Assembly: GCA_008933765.1 (NCBI GenBank)
Contig: WBUK01000003.1
Coordinates: 1-64,000 of the forward strand
DNA from: Ignavibacteriaceae bacterium
Lineage (GTDB): Bacteria > Bacteroidota > Ignavibacteria > Ignavibacteriales > Ignavibacteriaceae
Length of the DNA stretch: 64,000 nucleotides
Reading direction: 5' to 3'
In this document: piece after piece, positions 42,347-51,870 of the stretch
How the letters are laid out: each line of letters opens with the position of its first letter
How positions within the stretch are numbered: position 1 is the first letter of the stretch
Program-made: the position numbers and the translations under genes
Notes under the pieces: model-generated
The model's input: only the letters and a program-made list of their open reading frames with translations
Database searches by the model: none
What the model was told of the DNA's origin: nothing

Positions 42347-43141
42347 TTATTTCTTTGAGGTTAAAGACCCTGCCAAGCCTTCGTATTTCGTCAGTTCTGC
42401 GTCAATCGAACCAATTACCACTTTGGTTTTCACCTTCACGGGCATCTTCACCACATCATCAGTTAACCAAACATAGATGCTCCCCTCATTCTTGAAAAGC
42501 CCTCCTTTTCTAACCAAAGGCTCCAAAATTATGCAGTCGAATGTTCCTGCAGGTACTTTCACGCGTTCTCTTCCTCTGAAAACTACATCCAACTGATGTA
42601 CTTTCCCTTCGTAAAAGTTTTTCAGACGGACCACATCTCCCTTTTTCGCTTTCGAAAAATTCAAAGTCCTGCAGTAGTAGAATGCCGAAATTATGTCGTG
42701 CGAATATTTCGGCAGCGTGAAATCACCTTCGGATGTTTTAGCTTTTCCTTGCCGATGATCAAAAAACGCAGAATAATCTTTCGAAAAACTTCCCTCTTTT
42801 ATGTGCTGCTCGAACCTCCAGGGGAATAATCCTTCGGTATCTAAGTAAGACTCGTACCTGTCCCGTACCTTGAAAACAGGGTCGAAAGCGGGAACAGAGT
42901 TTACGGTAAAGAGAACATTGTAAGTATCTCTTCCGGCAACTTTCTTAATAGAGGGTATCTGCATAGTTGCAATACCGGCGGTTACAAACCCATAGTTAAC
43001 ATTAAAAGTTAACTTTTCACCCTTTTTGAAAGATTTGTTCACCACTTTTGGGAAATCATCCGCACTACCCGTAGGTTGCAGAAAACCTCCGGTTAACAGA
43101 ACAAACCCAAGCAGAACTGCGCTAAAAATAACTTTTTTCAT
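42347..43141 (-). CDS. DUF3108-family exported protein
   Basis: A 264-residue protein starting at ATG 43141, directly after the GT9 stop (43143). Residues 1-22 are a signal peptide (KVIFSAVLLGFVLLTGGF). The body fits DUF3108: FKKGEKLTFNVNYGFVTAGIATMQI, YNVLFTVNSVPAFDPVFKVRDRYES, YDIISAFYY-like KYSHDIISAFYYCRTL and VPAGTFDCIILEP. These are periplasmic or outer-membrane-linked proteins of unknown role, common in Gram-negatives with LPS. Position after a heptosyltransferase-like gene supports an envelope function. Confidence 0.88.
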   Translation of the reverse strand: MKKVIFSAVLLGFVLLTGGFLQPTGSADDFPKVVNKSFKKGEKLTFNVNYGFVTAGIATMQIPSIKKVAGRDTYNVLFTVNSVPAFDPVFKVRDRYESYLDTEGLFPWRFEQHIKEGSFSKDYSAFFDHRQGKAKTSEGDFTLPKYSHDIISAFYYCRTLNFSKAKKGDVVRLKNFYEGKVHQLDVVFRGRERVKVPAGTFDCIILEPLVRKGGLFKNEGSIYVWLTDDVVKMPVKVKTKVVIGSIDAELTKYEGLAGSLTSKK

Positions 43142-43142
43142 T

Positions 43143-44249
43143 TTACTTTCCAGTCTTGATTTCATTGATCTTCTCCTTAATCGATTGTATAACATCAGAA
43201 CTATCTATATTGTTCATACAATTTAAACGGGCACATTGTTTCAAAGAAGTGCAGCCGCACTCTTCTCCCGGTTCGAAGATTAACCTCCGCTTTGTCCGGG
43301 GTCCCCACCTCGTCGCAGAACAAGCCGGCATTTTTGGATAAAATCCAACGGTGAAACACTCCGCTGCTGCTGCAATGTGGATGGGCCCCGTTGAATTAGA
43401 GATAAAAAGATCACATTTTTTTATAAAACCCGTTAATTCGGGCAGTGTAAGTTCACCGGCAACAACCTTTGCCTTCGATTCACCTTTAACTTCATTACAC
43501 AAAGCAACTTCATTAGCAGCCCCCGTGATGTAAACCTCGAATCGTTCATCTTCATCCAGTCCCTTCACAATTTCCCGGAAGCGAAGTGCCGGAAGATCCA
43601 CCGAACTGCCGCCACTTCCCGGATGAACAATGGTTACTATTTTCCTGCTGTCAACCTTTATCCCGTCATATTCAGGCGCCAAACCGAGTATTTCAGGGCT
43701 ATACTGATAATCCTTGTTCCATGGGATCATTCCCAGATTATATTCCAGTTCGCTTTTTTCACCGGTTTTTCGGTGTTCAAAAATTCTATCGTTAAACAGA
43801 AAAGAGTACCACCTGTAACCGGTTCCCGTTCTTTTTTCAATGCCCGCTAAACGGGTAATTAACGCAATCTTAAAATCGGGCGATACCACAAACACACGGT
43901 TGAAACTGTGCTTTTTCAACTGCGAAACGGCTTCGGTTAACCCTTTTGATTCAAATTCTTCCCTGTTGATGAAACCATCAATAAAAGGGCACGCTTTAAT
44001 TATACTTTCGGTGTAACCCCGCCCCATGAACCAAACTTCAGGCTCAGCGTCTTTTATTTGAGTCTTTGCTTCATTGCTGTTGTTCAGAATTTCATGCTCA
44101 CCCATTCCCCGGGTTGTTTTAAGTTCACTCTTTTCGAAATGTTTACCTGCGTTACTCCGTTTTTTAAGTACTTCAGCCATCGGCAAAGTAAGCACCACAT
44201 CCCCTATCCGGTCACTTCTGATTATCAGAATTTTCTCTTTTCCCGCCAT
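43143..44249 (-). CDS. GT9 family glycosyltransferase (heptosyltransferase-like)
   Basis: A 368-residue LPS-core-type glycosyltransferase. It has KILIIRSDRIGDVVLTLP at the N-terminus, LAEAEGK-like stretches replaced by a hydrophilic insert (about residues 30-65), TIVHPGSGGSSVDLPALRF (nucleotide-sugar phosphate loop) and KKCDLFISNSTGPIHIAAAA with VGFYPKMPACSATRWGP, the GT9 signature. The end has four Cys in ECGCTSLKQCARLNC, frequent in this family. It starts at ATG 44249, overlapping the TPR gene stop as TGATG, so the two are coupled. Confidence 0.9.
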   Translation of the reverse strand: MAGKEKILIIRSDRIGDVVLTLPMAEVLKKRSNAGKHFEKSELKTTRGMGEHEILNNSNEAKTQIKDAEPEVWFMGRGYTESIIKACPFIDGFINREEFESKGLTEAVSQLKKHSFNRVFVVSPDFKIALITRLAGIEKRTGTGYRWYSFLFNDRIFEHRKTGEKSELEYNLGMIPWNKDYQYSPEILGLAPEYDGIKVDSRKIVTIVHPGSGGSSVDLPALRFREIVKGLDEDERFEVYITGAANEVALCNEVKGESKAKVVAGELTLPELTGFIKKCDLFISNSTGPIHIAAAAECFTVGFYPKMPACSATRWGPRTKRRLIFEPGEECGCTSLKQCARLNCMNNIDSSDVIQSIKEKINEIKTGK

Positions 44250-45226
44250 CACTCCTGTGTCTTTTGGGATGTGAACATTGAAATATACTTAAGATATTTT
44301 TCTCTGTTTTCAGGGTCCGAAGCAGCTAATTTATTAAAAATTTCAATCGCTTTTTCGGTTTGCCCCTGTTTGCCGTAAATAATACCCATTCCAACAGTTA
44401 CAACTTCGCCGTCACTCTGGAAACCCGGCTCGAAACCCTCAACGGTGGCCTCATCAGTGATGTGAACTTTCTCTTCTTCAGGTTGCCCAATCGAAGAATA
44501 ATCACCTATTGGTGTGTCTTCATATTTGCCGGTATCATCAAACGGGCGGTTGCCTTTATTGAGCCTATGAAAGTCTTCGTTTTCTGCTGATATTGCGCCC
44601 TCGTTGGAATTGGTGCTTTCGTCGGGATCACCCCTTTCAACTGAAATTGCACCATCGACTGAAATTATACTTCCGGCTGAAACGGTGCTTCTGCCAAACC
44701 CTTCATTTTCAACTGAAATTACACCATCGCGTGAAATTATACTCCCGGCTGAAATGGTATTTATACCTTCGTCCTCTTTACTACCTGAACCATCAGCCAT
44801 TGCGCTTTGAGGGTTTTCAGTTTTTTCAAATTCGTGGTCCCGCTCATCTGATTCCGGAATTACGAAAGTTGAAAGTTTCACCTCCTCTTCCGAGAGATCA
44901 GTATCAGACAATCTTCTGTCTTCTTCCGCCAATTCAGTGAACCAAGCCGAAAGCTCTGCATCCGCAAAATATTTCTCTGCAAATTTCAAGGTCTCTTCCG
45001 CTTTATCCGCATTGTTAAGATCAAGATAAAGCGTGAGCAAAAAATAGTAGGCAGCCGGGTGCCCCGGGTAGTCTTTCAGTCCGTTGGTAACCTCTAAAAT
45101 GGCTTCTTCAAACTTTCCCTCTTCTCTGAGTCCGTAAGCCCTCCTCAGAAATAAAGCAGGGTGCCCGACCTCTCGGGCGAATTTGACCATCTCTTTTGTG
45201 TAAATTTCGCTAAAATCGTATTTCAT
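44249..45226 (-). CDS. TPR protein with repeat-rich acidic linker
   Basis: A 325-residue protein. Residues 1-110 form three TPR-like helix pairs (FLRRAYGLREEGKFEEAILEVTNGL and AAYYFLLTLYLDLNNADKAEETL). Residues about 115-265 are an acidic, Ser/Ile-rich region containing a 24-residue tandem repeat of the SAGSIIS-DG-ISVE type (DNA about 44590-44765, 72-bp period). A last TPR-like helix pair lies at about 275-320. It follows lptE and precedes the GT9 gene; a scaffold role in LPS assembly is a contextual guess. No signal peptide is visible. Confidence 0.8.
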   Translation of the reverse strand: MKYDFSEIYTKEMVKFAREVGHPALFLRRAYGLREEGKFEEAILEVTNGLKDYPGHPAAYYFLLTLYLDLNNADKAEETLKFAEKYFADAELSAWFTELAEEDRRLSDTDLSEEEVKLSTFVIPESDERDHEFEKTENPQSAMADGSGSKEDEGINTISAGSIISRDGVISVENEGFGRSTVSAGSIISVDGAISVERGDPDESTNSNEGAISAENEDFHRLNKGNRPFDDTGKYEDTPIGDYSSIGQPEEEKVHITDEATVEGFEPGFQSDGEVVTVGMGIIYGKQGQTEKAIEIFNKLAASDPENREKYLKYISMFTSQKTQE

Positions 45227-45315
45227 CTTTTAAACTAATTTATTTTCGTAATTACCGGTTACAAAAATTTTCGCCGGAACTGAACTTCCTTTTCTTTACA
45301 AAATTACCTTCGTAA

Positions 45316-45867
45316 TTACCAACCGGAAACGGTTTCAAGAAGAATATCTTCAGTTATTTTCTCAATAGCAGAGTCAATAGCTGCATTTCTTCCCGCTTGC
45401 CCGGAAGAAGCGGGATAATCTTCGTAGTTCGAAAATTGTCGGTCGAAAATGCTTTTTTTCATTTTCAAATCTTTATAACTTACCTGAACGGTTATCGTTA
45501 ATCTGCGCGCCTGCACCTGCTCACCCGTTGTTATTGCGGAGGGGTTGTCAGAAATTCCAACAATCGCACACTCAAGCACCGCATCCGATTTGGTTTTATC
45601 AGTAATTATAAAGCTGTTGTCATCCGTGAACTTACGCGTTAAAGTGTTTGTGAAGTTCTGGCTCAGCATCGGCTCACCCGACCCGCTTTGGTCGGAGGCA
45701 TAAGGTATCGCAAGCGTTTTAAGATGCGCCGGAATCGAAGCCCCGGTGAACGAATATGGGCAACTGCAACCCGCCACACTCAACAGTACAAGCAAAAAAG
45801 ACCAACTGAAAAAACGAATCAGCTTCTTTTTAATATTTACCAAATCTTTTGACTTAACAGCGTTCAT
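45316..45867 (-). CDS. lptE: LptE-like LPS-assembly lipoprotein
   Basis: A 183-residue protein with a signal sequence ending LLSVAGCSC (lipidated Cys about 34). It continues YSFTGASIPAHLKTLAIPYASD, the usual LptE opening, then NFTNTLTRKFTDDNSFIIT, DAVLECAIVGISD and VQVSYKDLKMKKSIFDRQFS, and ends with a helix ITEDILLETVSGW. LptE is the plug lipoprotein of the LptD translocon; LptD is not in the window. It is next to a sigma-54 activator gene, as in many genomes of this lineage (from memory). Confidence 0.85.
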   Translation of the reverse strand: MNAVKSKDLVNIKKKLIRFFSWSFLLVLLSVAGCSCPYSFTGASIPAHLKTLAIPYASDQSGSGEPMLSQNFTNTLTRKFTDDNSFIITDKTKSDAVLECAIVGISDNPSAITTGEQVQARRLTITVQVSYKDLKMKKSIFDRQFSNYEDYPASSGQAGRNAAIDSAIEKITEDILLETVSGW

Positions 45868-46131
45868 TTAGTTAGACTTTTTTTCGTTTAATTCTTTTTG
45901 TTTGTTCTTACGCAAACTTCTTCATCACTCTTGGCTCGCCGGTTTATTTCAAAACAGTTTCGAAATTCTCTGCAGAATTATGACAGCTTAATTTAAGAAC
46001 TTCTTATGTTTTCCGAGGCTTTCTAAAAATCTTTGAAAAATTCTGAAAACTACCAATCATTTCCTAATTCTTCTGAATCTTAAAACTCACTCCAAAAGCC
46101 CCAATTCCTCTTTAAGACTTGAAACTCTCTC

Positions 46132-47250
46132 TTAAAGCCCTAATTTTTCCAATTTCCGGTACAAAGTTCTCTCGGACATATTAAGATACAGAGCCGCCAT
46201 TCTTTTATTTCCGCCGGCTTTCTCCATTGCTCTTACAATCATCTCTTTTTCAACTTTGTCTAAATTTAGCTCGTCTCTTTCCTCACCATTTGAATGATGG
46301 TGATGTACTGCGGTTTCCGCTCCAAAAACTCCGTTTTCGGATAGTTTGCTCACCATATCTTTAAGCTCAATAATGTCCTTTTTCAGTTCGAATAAAGCCC
46401 TGTAGATGAAATCGCGCTCCACTTCATCAGCGGTTTTGTTCAGCCGAACCGGCAGATTAACAGAAGCAGGTCGCTCCTCAGTTTTCAATAAATTCCTGAA
46501 TGAATCCGCAGTAAGCAAATCCGAACGGCTGAGAGCAATTGCAGTTTCCACGCTGTTTTTGAGCTCCCGCACATTACCGGGCCACGGGTACTCATAAAGC
46601 AGGTCTAAAGCGTCAGTAGTTAATTGCACCAAAGGTCTTTGGTTGTTTTCGCAATAAATCTTTATGAAATGCTCAGCAAGTTCGGGTATATCCTGTTTCC
46701 TCTTTCTTAAAGGCGGAATTTCCAGCATAACGGCTTTTAACCTGAAGTATAAATCTTCCCTGAACCTTTTTTCATCAACTAAGTATTGCAAATTTTTATT
46801 TGTTGCAGCAATAAGCCTTACATCCACCTTTGTAGTTTTTTCCGCCCCAATTCGCATAAACTCTTTTGTTTCCAGCACTCTCAGAAATTTAACCTGAGTT
46901 GAAAGTGGCATTTCGCCAATCTCATCCAAAAAGAGAGTGCCATTGTCTGCAAGCTCAAAATACCCTTTTCTGCTTTCAATCGCACCGGTGAACGATCCTT
47001 TATTGTGCCCAAAAAGCTCACTTTCCAACAGACTTTCAGGGATAGCCCCGCAGTTAAGCGAAAGAAGTTCTTTATCTGCCCTTTTGCTCGCCTTGTGAAT
47101 TGCGCGGGCGATAACCTCTTTGCCCACTCCGCTTTCGCCGTAAATCAGTACGGTAATATCACTCGGAGCGACCTGCATAATTATATCCGTCAGGTCCCTC
47201 ATCTCTTTAGATTTACCGATAATTCCTAATTTCTTCTGAATTTCATCCAT
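46132..47250 (-). CDS. Sigma-54-dependent transcriptional activator without receiver domain
   Basis: A 372-residue bacterial enhancer-binding protein. It starts directly with the AAA+ domain: Walker A GESGVGKE (residues about 39-46), sigma-54-contact loop GSFTGA (usual form GAFTGA), Walker [20 protein letters not shown], and the arginine-finger region [10 protein letters not shown] linker with a HHHH run precedes a Fis-type helix-turn-helix ([23 protein letters not shown]). There is no receiver, GAF or PAS domain, so activity must be set by a partner or by expression. The 20-bp block with the start codon is duplicated upstream (see findings). Confidence 0.93.
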   Translation of the reverse strand: MDEIQKKLGIIGKSKEMRDLTDIIMQVAPSDITVLIYGESGVGKEVIARAIHKASKRADKELLSLNCGAIPESLLESELFGHNKGSFTGAIESRKGYFELADNGTLFLDEIGEMPLSTQVKFLRVLETKEFMRIGAEKTTKVDVRLIAATNKNLQYLVDEKRFREDLYFRLKAVMLEIPPLRKRKQDIPELAEHFIKIYCENNQRPLVQLTTDALDLLYEYPWPGNVRELKNSVETAIALSRSDLLTADSFRNLLKTEERPASVNLPVRLNKTADEVERDFIYRALFELKKDIIELKDMVSKLSENGVFGAETAVHHHHSNGEERDELNLDKVEKEMIVRAMEKAGGNKRMAALYLNMSERTLYRKLEKLGL

Positions 47251-47272
47251 TTTTTCTGAATTTCATCCATTT

Positions 47273-48052
47273 CTACAAAGTAAGCATCAGCCCGTCGTGC
47301 GCTACGGTTATTTTGTTAAGCCCATCGGGATAGACCGATGAAATTTTTGAGATCAACGGCGAGGGGTCGTCGCTTTCTATATGTGTTAAAATCACTTTTT
47401 TAAGGTCGTTTTGTTGAATCAATTCAATTACCGCCTCGATCGAAACATGCGTCGTTTCCGTTACTAAAATTGAATTTTCCCCGAACTTGTAAAAACTGAA
47501 ATCATTAACTGAACCAACATCACCCGAATAAAAAACTTCTCCCCGGGGTGTTGCGATTATCATGCTGTAACTTTTCAACTCTGAGCTTTTTACTCCATAT
47601 TCCCGGTATTTTTCAAGGTGGCTGTTTTCATAAGGAGTAATGGAAAATTTCCCCCGAAAATCGATCCTACTTCCCTTTTCCACTTTCATGAAATTCAGTT
47701 GAAATGGCAACCTTTTTTCCAAAAGGTAACTTCTGTTCAGCAATTCTTTAATAAAATTTCCGTTCCCTTTCGAAGTATAAAGTTCCAACGGCATACGGCG
47801 GCTGCTCATCTTCATTTGAAGAATCAGCGAAGGGAAACCCGAATAATGGTCGGGGTGAAGATGTGTGATGAAAACACCGTCGATCTCGTTAAAATCGATA
47901 CCTAAGCGCAATAACGCCCTGCTTATGCCGTCGCCCGCATCCACAAGCAGGTTGTATGAGTCAGACCTGATCAGAAAAGAAGAGTGGAACCTGTTTAGTG
48001 AAGAGCGCCCCGAGCCTGTGCCGGTGAAAATGATTTTAACAGAGTCTGACAT
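47273..48052 (-). CDS. Metallo-beta-lactamase-fold hydrolase (RNase Z-like)
   Basis: A 259-residue MBL-superfamily enzyme. VDAGDGISRALLRLG and HLHPDHYSGFPSL (metal motif HxHxDH) are present, followed by FYSGDVGSVNDF with the bridging Asp and later ILTHIES with the last His. Overall it looks like the RNase Z/ElaC or cyclic-phosphodiesterase branch, but the flexible arm of RNase Z (about 40-50 residues) is absent, so a general phosphodiesterase is equally possible. Its stop codon is 3 bp before the duplicated start block of the sigma-54 activator gene. Confidence 0.85.
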   Translation of the reverse strand: MSDSVKIIFTGTGSGRSSLNRFHSSFLIRSDSYNLLVDAGDGISRALLRLGIDFNEIDGVFITHLHPDHYSGFPSLILQMKMSSRRMPLELYTSKGNGNFIKELLNRSYLLEKRLPFQLNFMKVEKGSRIDFRGKFSITPYENSHLEKYREYGVKSSELKSYSMIIATPRGEVFYSGDVGSVNDFSFYKFGENSILVTETTHVSIEAVIELIQQNDLKKVILTHIESDDPSPLISKISSVYPDGLNKITVAHDGLMLTL

Positions 48053-48076
48053 GCTTCCCTCTGATGCGGGAACCGC

Positions 48077-48493
48077 TCAGTCGTCATCCCCGTTAGGGGG
48101 TGTGTCGCCGAAGAAATAATCAATTGATTCGCCGGGGAACTCGTTTTCCACCGCAAATATACAATTGTTTGCTTTTTTAAAATTGTCCGAAGCTGTATAA
48201 TAAAGATACATGCCCGCATAAGCTGCAACTGCAAAAATCGACCGCGGATAGGTTTTTATTATAGTTTCTAAGTACTCAAGCCCCTTTTCACCATCATCTG
48301 TAAGTAAATAACGAATATATAAAGTGGTATCAGACTCAATTTTTGCAGGCTTTTGGGGAATTAATGCCGAAAGTTCGGTTGTATTTCCGGAACGATAAAG
48401 ATCGAACAGCTTTTTTGAATATTCCGACTGCCCGTAACTCTCACTAACCAAAAAGAAAAAAAGAACAAAAAACAGTGCGCCAAATTTTATCAT
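48077..48493 (-). CDS. Small exported TPR-like protein
   Basis: A 138-residue protein when started at ATG 48493, which places a signal peptide at the N-terminus (FGALFFVLFFFLVSESYGQ). The ORF stays open upstream to 48637, but that part (KTQHSL-type iterations) is encoded by an 18-bp-like repeat and lacks a ribosome site. The mature part has helical repeats like TPR (LYRSGNTTELSALIP, GLEYLETIIKTYPRSIFAVAAYAGM) and a C-terminal Asp run. I know no named family. It lies between miaB and the MBL gene. Confidence 0.7.
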   Translation of the reverse strand: MIKFGALFFVLFFFLVSESYGQSEYSKKLFDLYRSGNTTELSALIPQKPAKIESDTTLYIRYLLTDDGEKGLEYLETIIKTYPRSIFAVAAYAGMYLYYTASDNFKKANNCIFAVENEFPGESIDYFFGDTPPNGDDD

Positions 48494-48655
48494 TAAACTG
48501 TGTTGCGTTTTCACCTTAATTGGCATTTTTGAACTAAGTTTCTCGCCCAAGCTATGTTGTGGTTTCAAACTGTGTTGATTACTTAAACAGAGTTGCGTTT
48601 TCAAATTGTGTCGCGTTTTTAAGCTATATATCATCACTACCCTGACTTTCGTTAA

Positions 48656-49996
48656 TTATACTGCCGAAGCCCTGTATTTTTCAGCAATGTTAACTACCTC
48701 ACCGAAAAGGGTTGCTGATGTTACTCTGTCAATTTTAACATCGACATAATCCCCTTCGGAAATATCTTCATGTGCCGGGAAGATTGCAACCTTGTTGGTA
48801 TCGGTTCTTCCTGCCATAAATTTATCGCTCTTTCTCGAAAAGCCTTCCACCAAAATTCTTTCGGTGGAACCTATCAGAGCATTGTTCAATTCAAGTGAGA
48901 TTCTCTGCTGCAAATCGATGATTTGTTGCAGGCGTTTTGTTTTTTCTTTATCATCAACATCGTCTTCCATCCGGAACGCTTTCGTCCCCTCTCTTGGCGA
49001 ATATTTGAACATATAAGCGCCATCATACCTCACCTTTTCCATCACATCCACTGTCATCAGGTGATCTTCAAGTGTTTCAGTCGGGAAGCCTGTTATAATG
49101 TCGGTCGAAAAACTTACGCCCGGGATTATCCGGCGTGCCTTGTCAATCAAATCTAAGTAATGCTCAACCGTGTAAGTGCGGTTCATTAATTCCAATATTC
49201 TGTTTGAACCCGATTGAACAGGCAGATGAATATAGTTGCAAAGGTTATCATTTTCTGCAATGGTATAAAGCAGTTTATCGGAAAGGTCCTGCGGGTGTGA
49301 AGTGGTGAAACGGACCCTCATGCTTCTGTCCACAGCCGCAACAGCTGCAAGCAAATCTGCAAAATCGGAACCTTTATCATTGTATGAATTTACATTCTGC
49401 CCAAGCAGCGATACTTCCTTAAATCCTTTCACTGAAAGGTGTTCCACTTCTTTTACTACAGATTCAAGGCTTCTGCTTCTTTCACGCCCGCGGGTGAAAG
49501 GAACAACACAATATGTGCAGAATTTGTCGCAACCGCGCATCACCGAAATCCACGCCTGAAGCCCGTCTTCACGGTATGGCATTATGTCGTCATAGGTTTC
49601 CGTTCTCGAAAGTTTTACCCCTATTCCTTTTCCGCCGCTGTAAACAACATCCAAAAGTTCGGGCAACCGACGGTATTCATCAGGCCCCACCACCATGTCA
49701 ACAAGCTTTTTCTCTTCAATCAGATTGGTTTTAAGCCTTTCAGCCATACAACCGAGAATGCCCACAACCATTTCCGGCTTTTTATCCTTAATGGTTTTCA
49801 GGTTCCCAAGCCGCCCGTAAATCCGTTGCTCTGCGTTATCTCTCACGCTGCAAGTATTCAGAAAAACCACATCTGCGCTGTGCACATCTTCAGCTAAGCC
49901 ATATCCATTTTTATTCAAAATTCCCAGAACCAACTCGCTGTCAGCAACATTCATTTGACAACCGTAGGTTTCAATGTAAACTTGTTTCTTGTTCAT
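48656..49996 (-). CDS. miaB: tRNA-2-methylthio-N6-dimethylallyladenosine synthase MiaB
   Basis: A 446-residue radical-SAM methylthiotransferase that adds a methylthio group to i6A37 of tRNAs. Start is ATG 49996. It has VYIETYGCQMNVADSELV (first Cys ligand), VVFLNTCSVRDNAEQ, GILGCMAERL, the radical-SAM CxxxCxxC in RGCDKFCTYCVVPFTRGRERSR and HLPVQSGSNRILELMNR, plus a C-terminal TRAM domain (ISEGDYVDVKIDRVTSATLFGEV). These are diagnostic of MiaB, distinct from the RimO in the same window. Confidence 0.96.
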   Translation of the reverse strand: MNKKQVYIETYGCQMNVADSELVLGILNKNGYGLAEDVHSADVVFLNTCSVRDNAEQRIYGRLGNLKTIKDKKPEMVVGILGCMAERLKTNLIEEKKLVDMVVGPDEYRRLPELLDVVYSGGKGIGVKLSRTETYDDIMPYREDGLQAWISVMRGCDKFCTYCVVPFTRGRERSRSLESVVKEVEHLSVKGFKEVSLLGQNVNSYNDKGSDFADLLAAVAAVDRSMRVRFTTSHPQDLSDKLLYTIAENDNLCNYIHLPVQSGSNRILELMNRTYTVEHYLDLIDKARRIIPGVSFSTDIITGFPTETLEDHLMTVDVMEKVRYDGAYMFKYSPREGTKAFRMEDDVDDKEKTKRLQQIIDLQQRISLELNNALIGSTERILVEGFSRKSDKFMAGRTDTNKVAIFPAHEDISEGDYVDVKIDRVTSATLFGEVVNIAEKYRASAV

Positions 49997-49999
49997 CAA

Positions 50000-50496
50000 T
50001 TCTTCACTTTATTTATGAAATGGTGTCGCGGGAACTTACTCCCGGAATAGAAATAATTTAAAAGTGCAATATAAGCATTTTTAACGGTTTGACGGGCGAA
50101 ATAGCGCAAAGTTTCTGCCATTTTGACAGATGTTTTGGTACCCCGTCGTTTGACTGAATTGTGGCACTGTGAAACTGATTCCTACTCTACCCCTTACGCC
50201 CGAATAAAGTACGCACAATATTTGCATCAACGGGTTGCTGTGAAGCTGATTCCAACTCTCCGCCACTCGCCCGGGTAAAGTACGCACAATATTCGCATTA
50301 ACAGGTTGTTACAAGCCGATTATTTTTTTGCAAACAAACTTGCAGGCCGGTTTATCAACTTAATCAACAACAAGCCTGCCGGCTGACTAATTTCCACAAC
50401 AACAAACTTGCAGATCTGCTGATTACCTTAACAAACAAACCGGTGTGTTTATCAAGTTTATCAAGTTTTTCAAGTTTTTCAAGTTTGCTAAATTTA
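50000..50496. repeat. 497-bp non-coding spacer filled with direct repeats
   Basis: A 71-bp unit (TGAA-CTGATTCC..., ACTCT, CGCCCG, TAAAGTACGCACAATATT-GCAT) occurs at 50170 and 50241. Further on, CAAACTTGCAG appears twice (about 50334 and 50403) and TTATCAAGTTT/TTTTCAAGTTT iterates five times to 50487. A short ORF (50081-50287) crossing the repeats shows no domain. No promoter or RNA gene is visible. Confidence 0.8.
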
Positions 50497-51858
50497 TTAA
50501 TTCGTTAAACTTCTTACCGGTGCAGGGATTTTCCCACCACGATTAAAGAAAACATCGGAACTTAACATTTTCACCGGCATAATCGGGGCTTTGCCGAGTA
50601 AACCGCCATAGTCAACCGATTCACCAACTCCTAAACCGTAAGCTGGTATCAGCCGGCAGGCGGTTGTTTTTTCGTTTATTAATCCGATTGCCGCTTCATC
50701 AGCAATTATTCCAGCTATCGTGTTTACCGGTGTATCCCCCGGAATTGCAACCATATCTAAACCAACGGAGCAAACTGCGGTCATTGCTTCTAATTTTTCA
50801 ATTGTTAAGTGCCCTTTTTCAGCTGCTGCTATCATTCCCTGATCTTCGCTCACCGGAATGAAGGCTCCGCTTAATCCGCCAACCGAAGAACTTGCCATTA
50901 AGCCTCCTTTCTTAACGCTGTCGTTAAGCATAGCAAGTGCAGCGGTAGTGCCCGGCGCACCAACATCCTCCAACCCGATCTCTTTTAAAATATCGGCTAT
51001 ACTGTCCCCCTCAGCGGGAGTAGGAGCCAAAGAGATATCAACAATTCCAAACTCAACACCATCTTTTTCGGCTACTTTTCTACCTATTAACTCGCCGGCA
51101 CGCGTGATCTTAAACGCTGTTTTCTTTATTACTTCCGCAATATCCTGAATTGAAGAACCCCGGTAGTTTTTAAGCGCCTCGAGCACCACTCCGGGACCGC
51201 TTACGCCCACATTCAAAGTGGCATTCCCTTCGGTAATTCCGTGAAATGCCCCTGCAATAAAGGGGTTATCTTCAACTGCATTGCAGAAAACTACCAATTT
51301 TGCACAACCAATCGATTGATTATCCCGCGTGATGTAGGCGGTATCTTTAATCACCTGAGCCATCATCTTAACGGCGTCGATGTTTATACCCGCCTTTGTG
51401 GAACCGATATTTACACTCGAGCAAACCTTTTTTGTGGTTGATAGTGCCAACGGAATCGATTTGATGAAATTTTCCTCGCCGGGGGTCATCCCTTTTTGCA
51501 CCAAAGCCGAGTAACCGCCGATGTAGTCGATACCAATTTCAAGGGCGGCTTTATCCAAAGACTCGGCAATTTTCACATATTCTTCGGTCGTGAACGAATC
51601 TCCGATGAATGAAACCGGCGTAACAGCAACCCTTTTGTTCGCAATTCTTATCCCGTAAGTGGTTTCGATTGCCTCGGCATTTTTCACATGGTTACCGGCG
51701 TATTGAACAATTTTTTCGTAAATTTTCTGCGTAACCACATTGATATTTCTATCGCTGCAATCCCGCAGGTTAATGCCCATGGTAACAGTTCTGATGTCGA
51801 AGTGCTCCACTTCGCTCATCATAATAGTTTCTAAAACTTCAGTAAAATCAAAATTCAT
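50497..51858 (-). CDS. PFL/UPF0210 (DUF711) family protein
   Basis: A 453-residue protein with a fold related to pyruvate-formate-lyase/glycyl-radical barrels. Signatures: [80 protein letters not shown] and [34 protein letters not shown]. The family is universal beside an ACT-domain partner (UPF0237), as here, and its reaction is unknown. Start ATG 51858, 13 bp after the ACT gene; these two are surely co-transcribed. Confidence 0.95.
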   Translation of the reverse strand: MNFDFTEVLETIMMSEVEHFDIRTVTMGINLRDCSDRNINVVTQKIYEKIVQYAGNHVKNAEAIETTYGIRIANKRVAVTPVSFIGDSFTTEEYVKIAESLDKAALEIGIDYIGGYSALVQKGMTPGEENFIKSIPLALSTTKKVCSSVNIGSTKAGINIDAVKMMAQVIKDTAYITRDNQSIGCAKLVVFCNAVEDNPFIAGAFHGITEGNATLNVGVSGPGVVLEALKNYRGSSIQDIAEVIKKTAFKITRAGELIGRKVAEKDGVEFGIVDISLAPTPAEGDSIADILKEIGLEDVGAPGTTAALAMLNDSVKKGGLMASSSVGGLSGAFIPVSEDQGMIAAAEKGHLTIEKLEAMTAVCSVGLDMVAIPGDTPVNTIAGIIADEAAIGLINEKTTACRLIPAYGLGVGESVDYGGLLGKAPIMPVKMLSSDVFFNRGGKIPAPVRSLTN

Positions 51859-51870
51859 TTGTTTTTCTTT

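Noticed and set aside
50081-50287. 68-codon minus-strand ORF
   Set aside because: Crosses the 71-bp direct repeat of a non-coding spacer and shows no domain.
50170-50312. Possible CRISPR or integron attC-like pair
   Set aside because: Two whole-unit tandem copies with no hairpin core and no integrase nearby.
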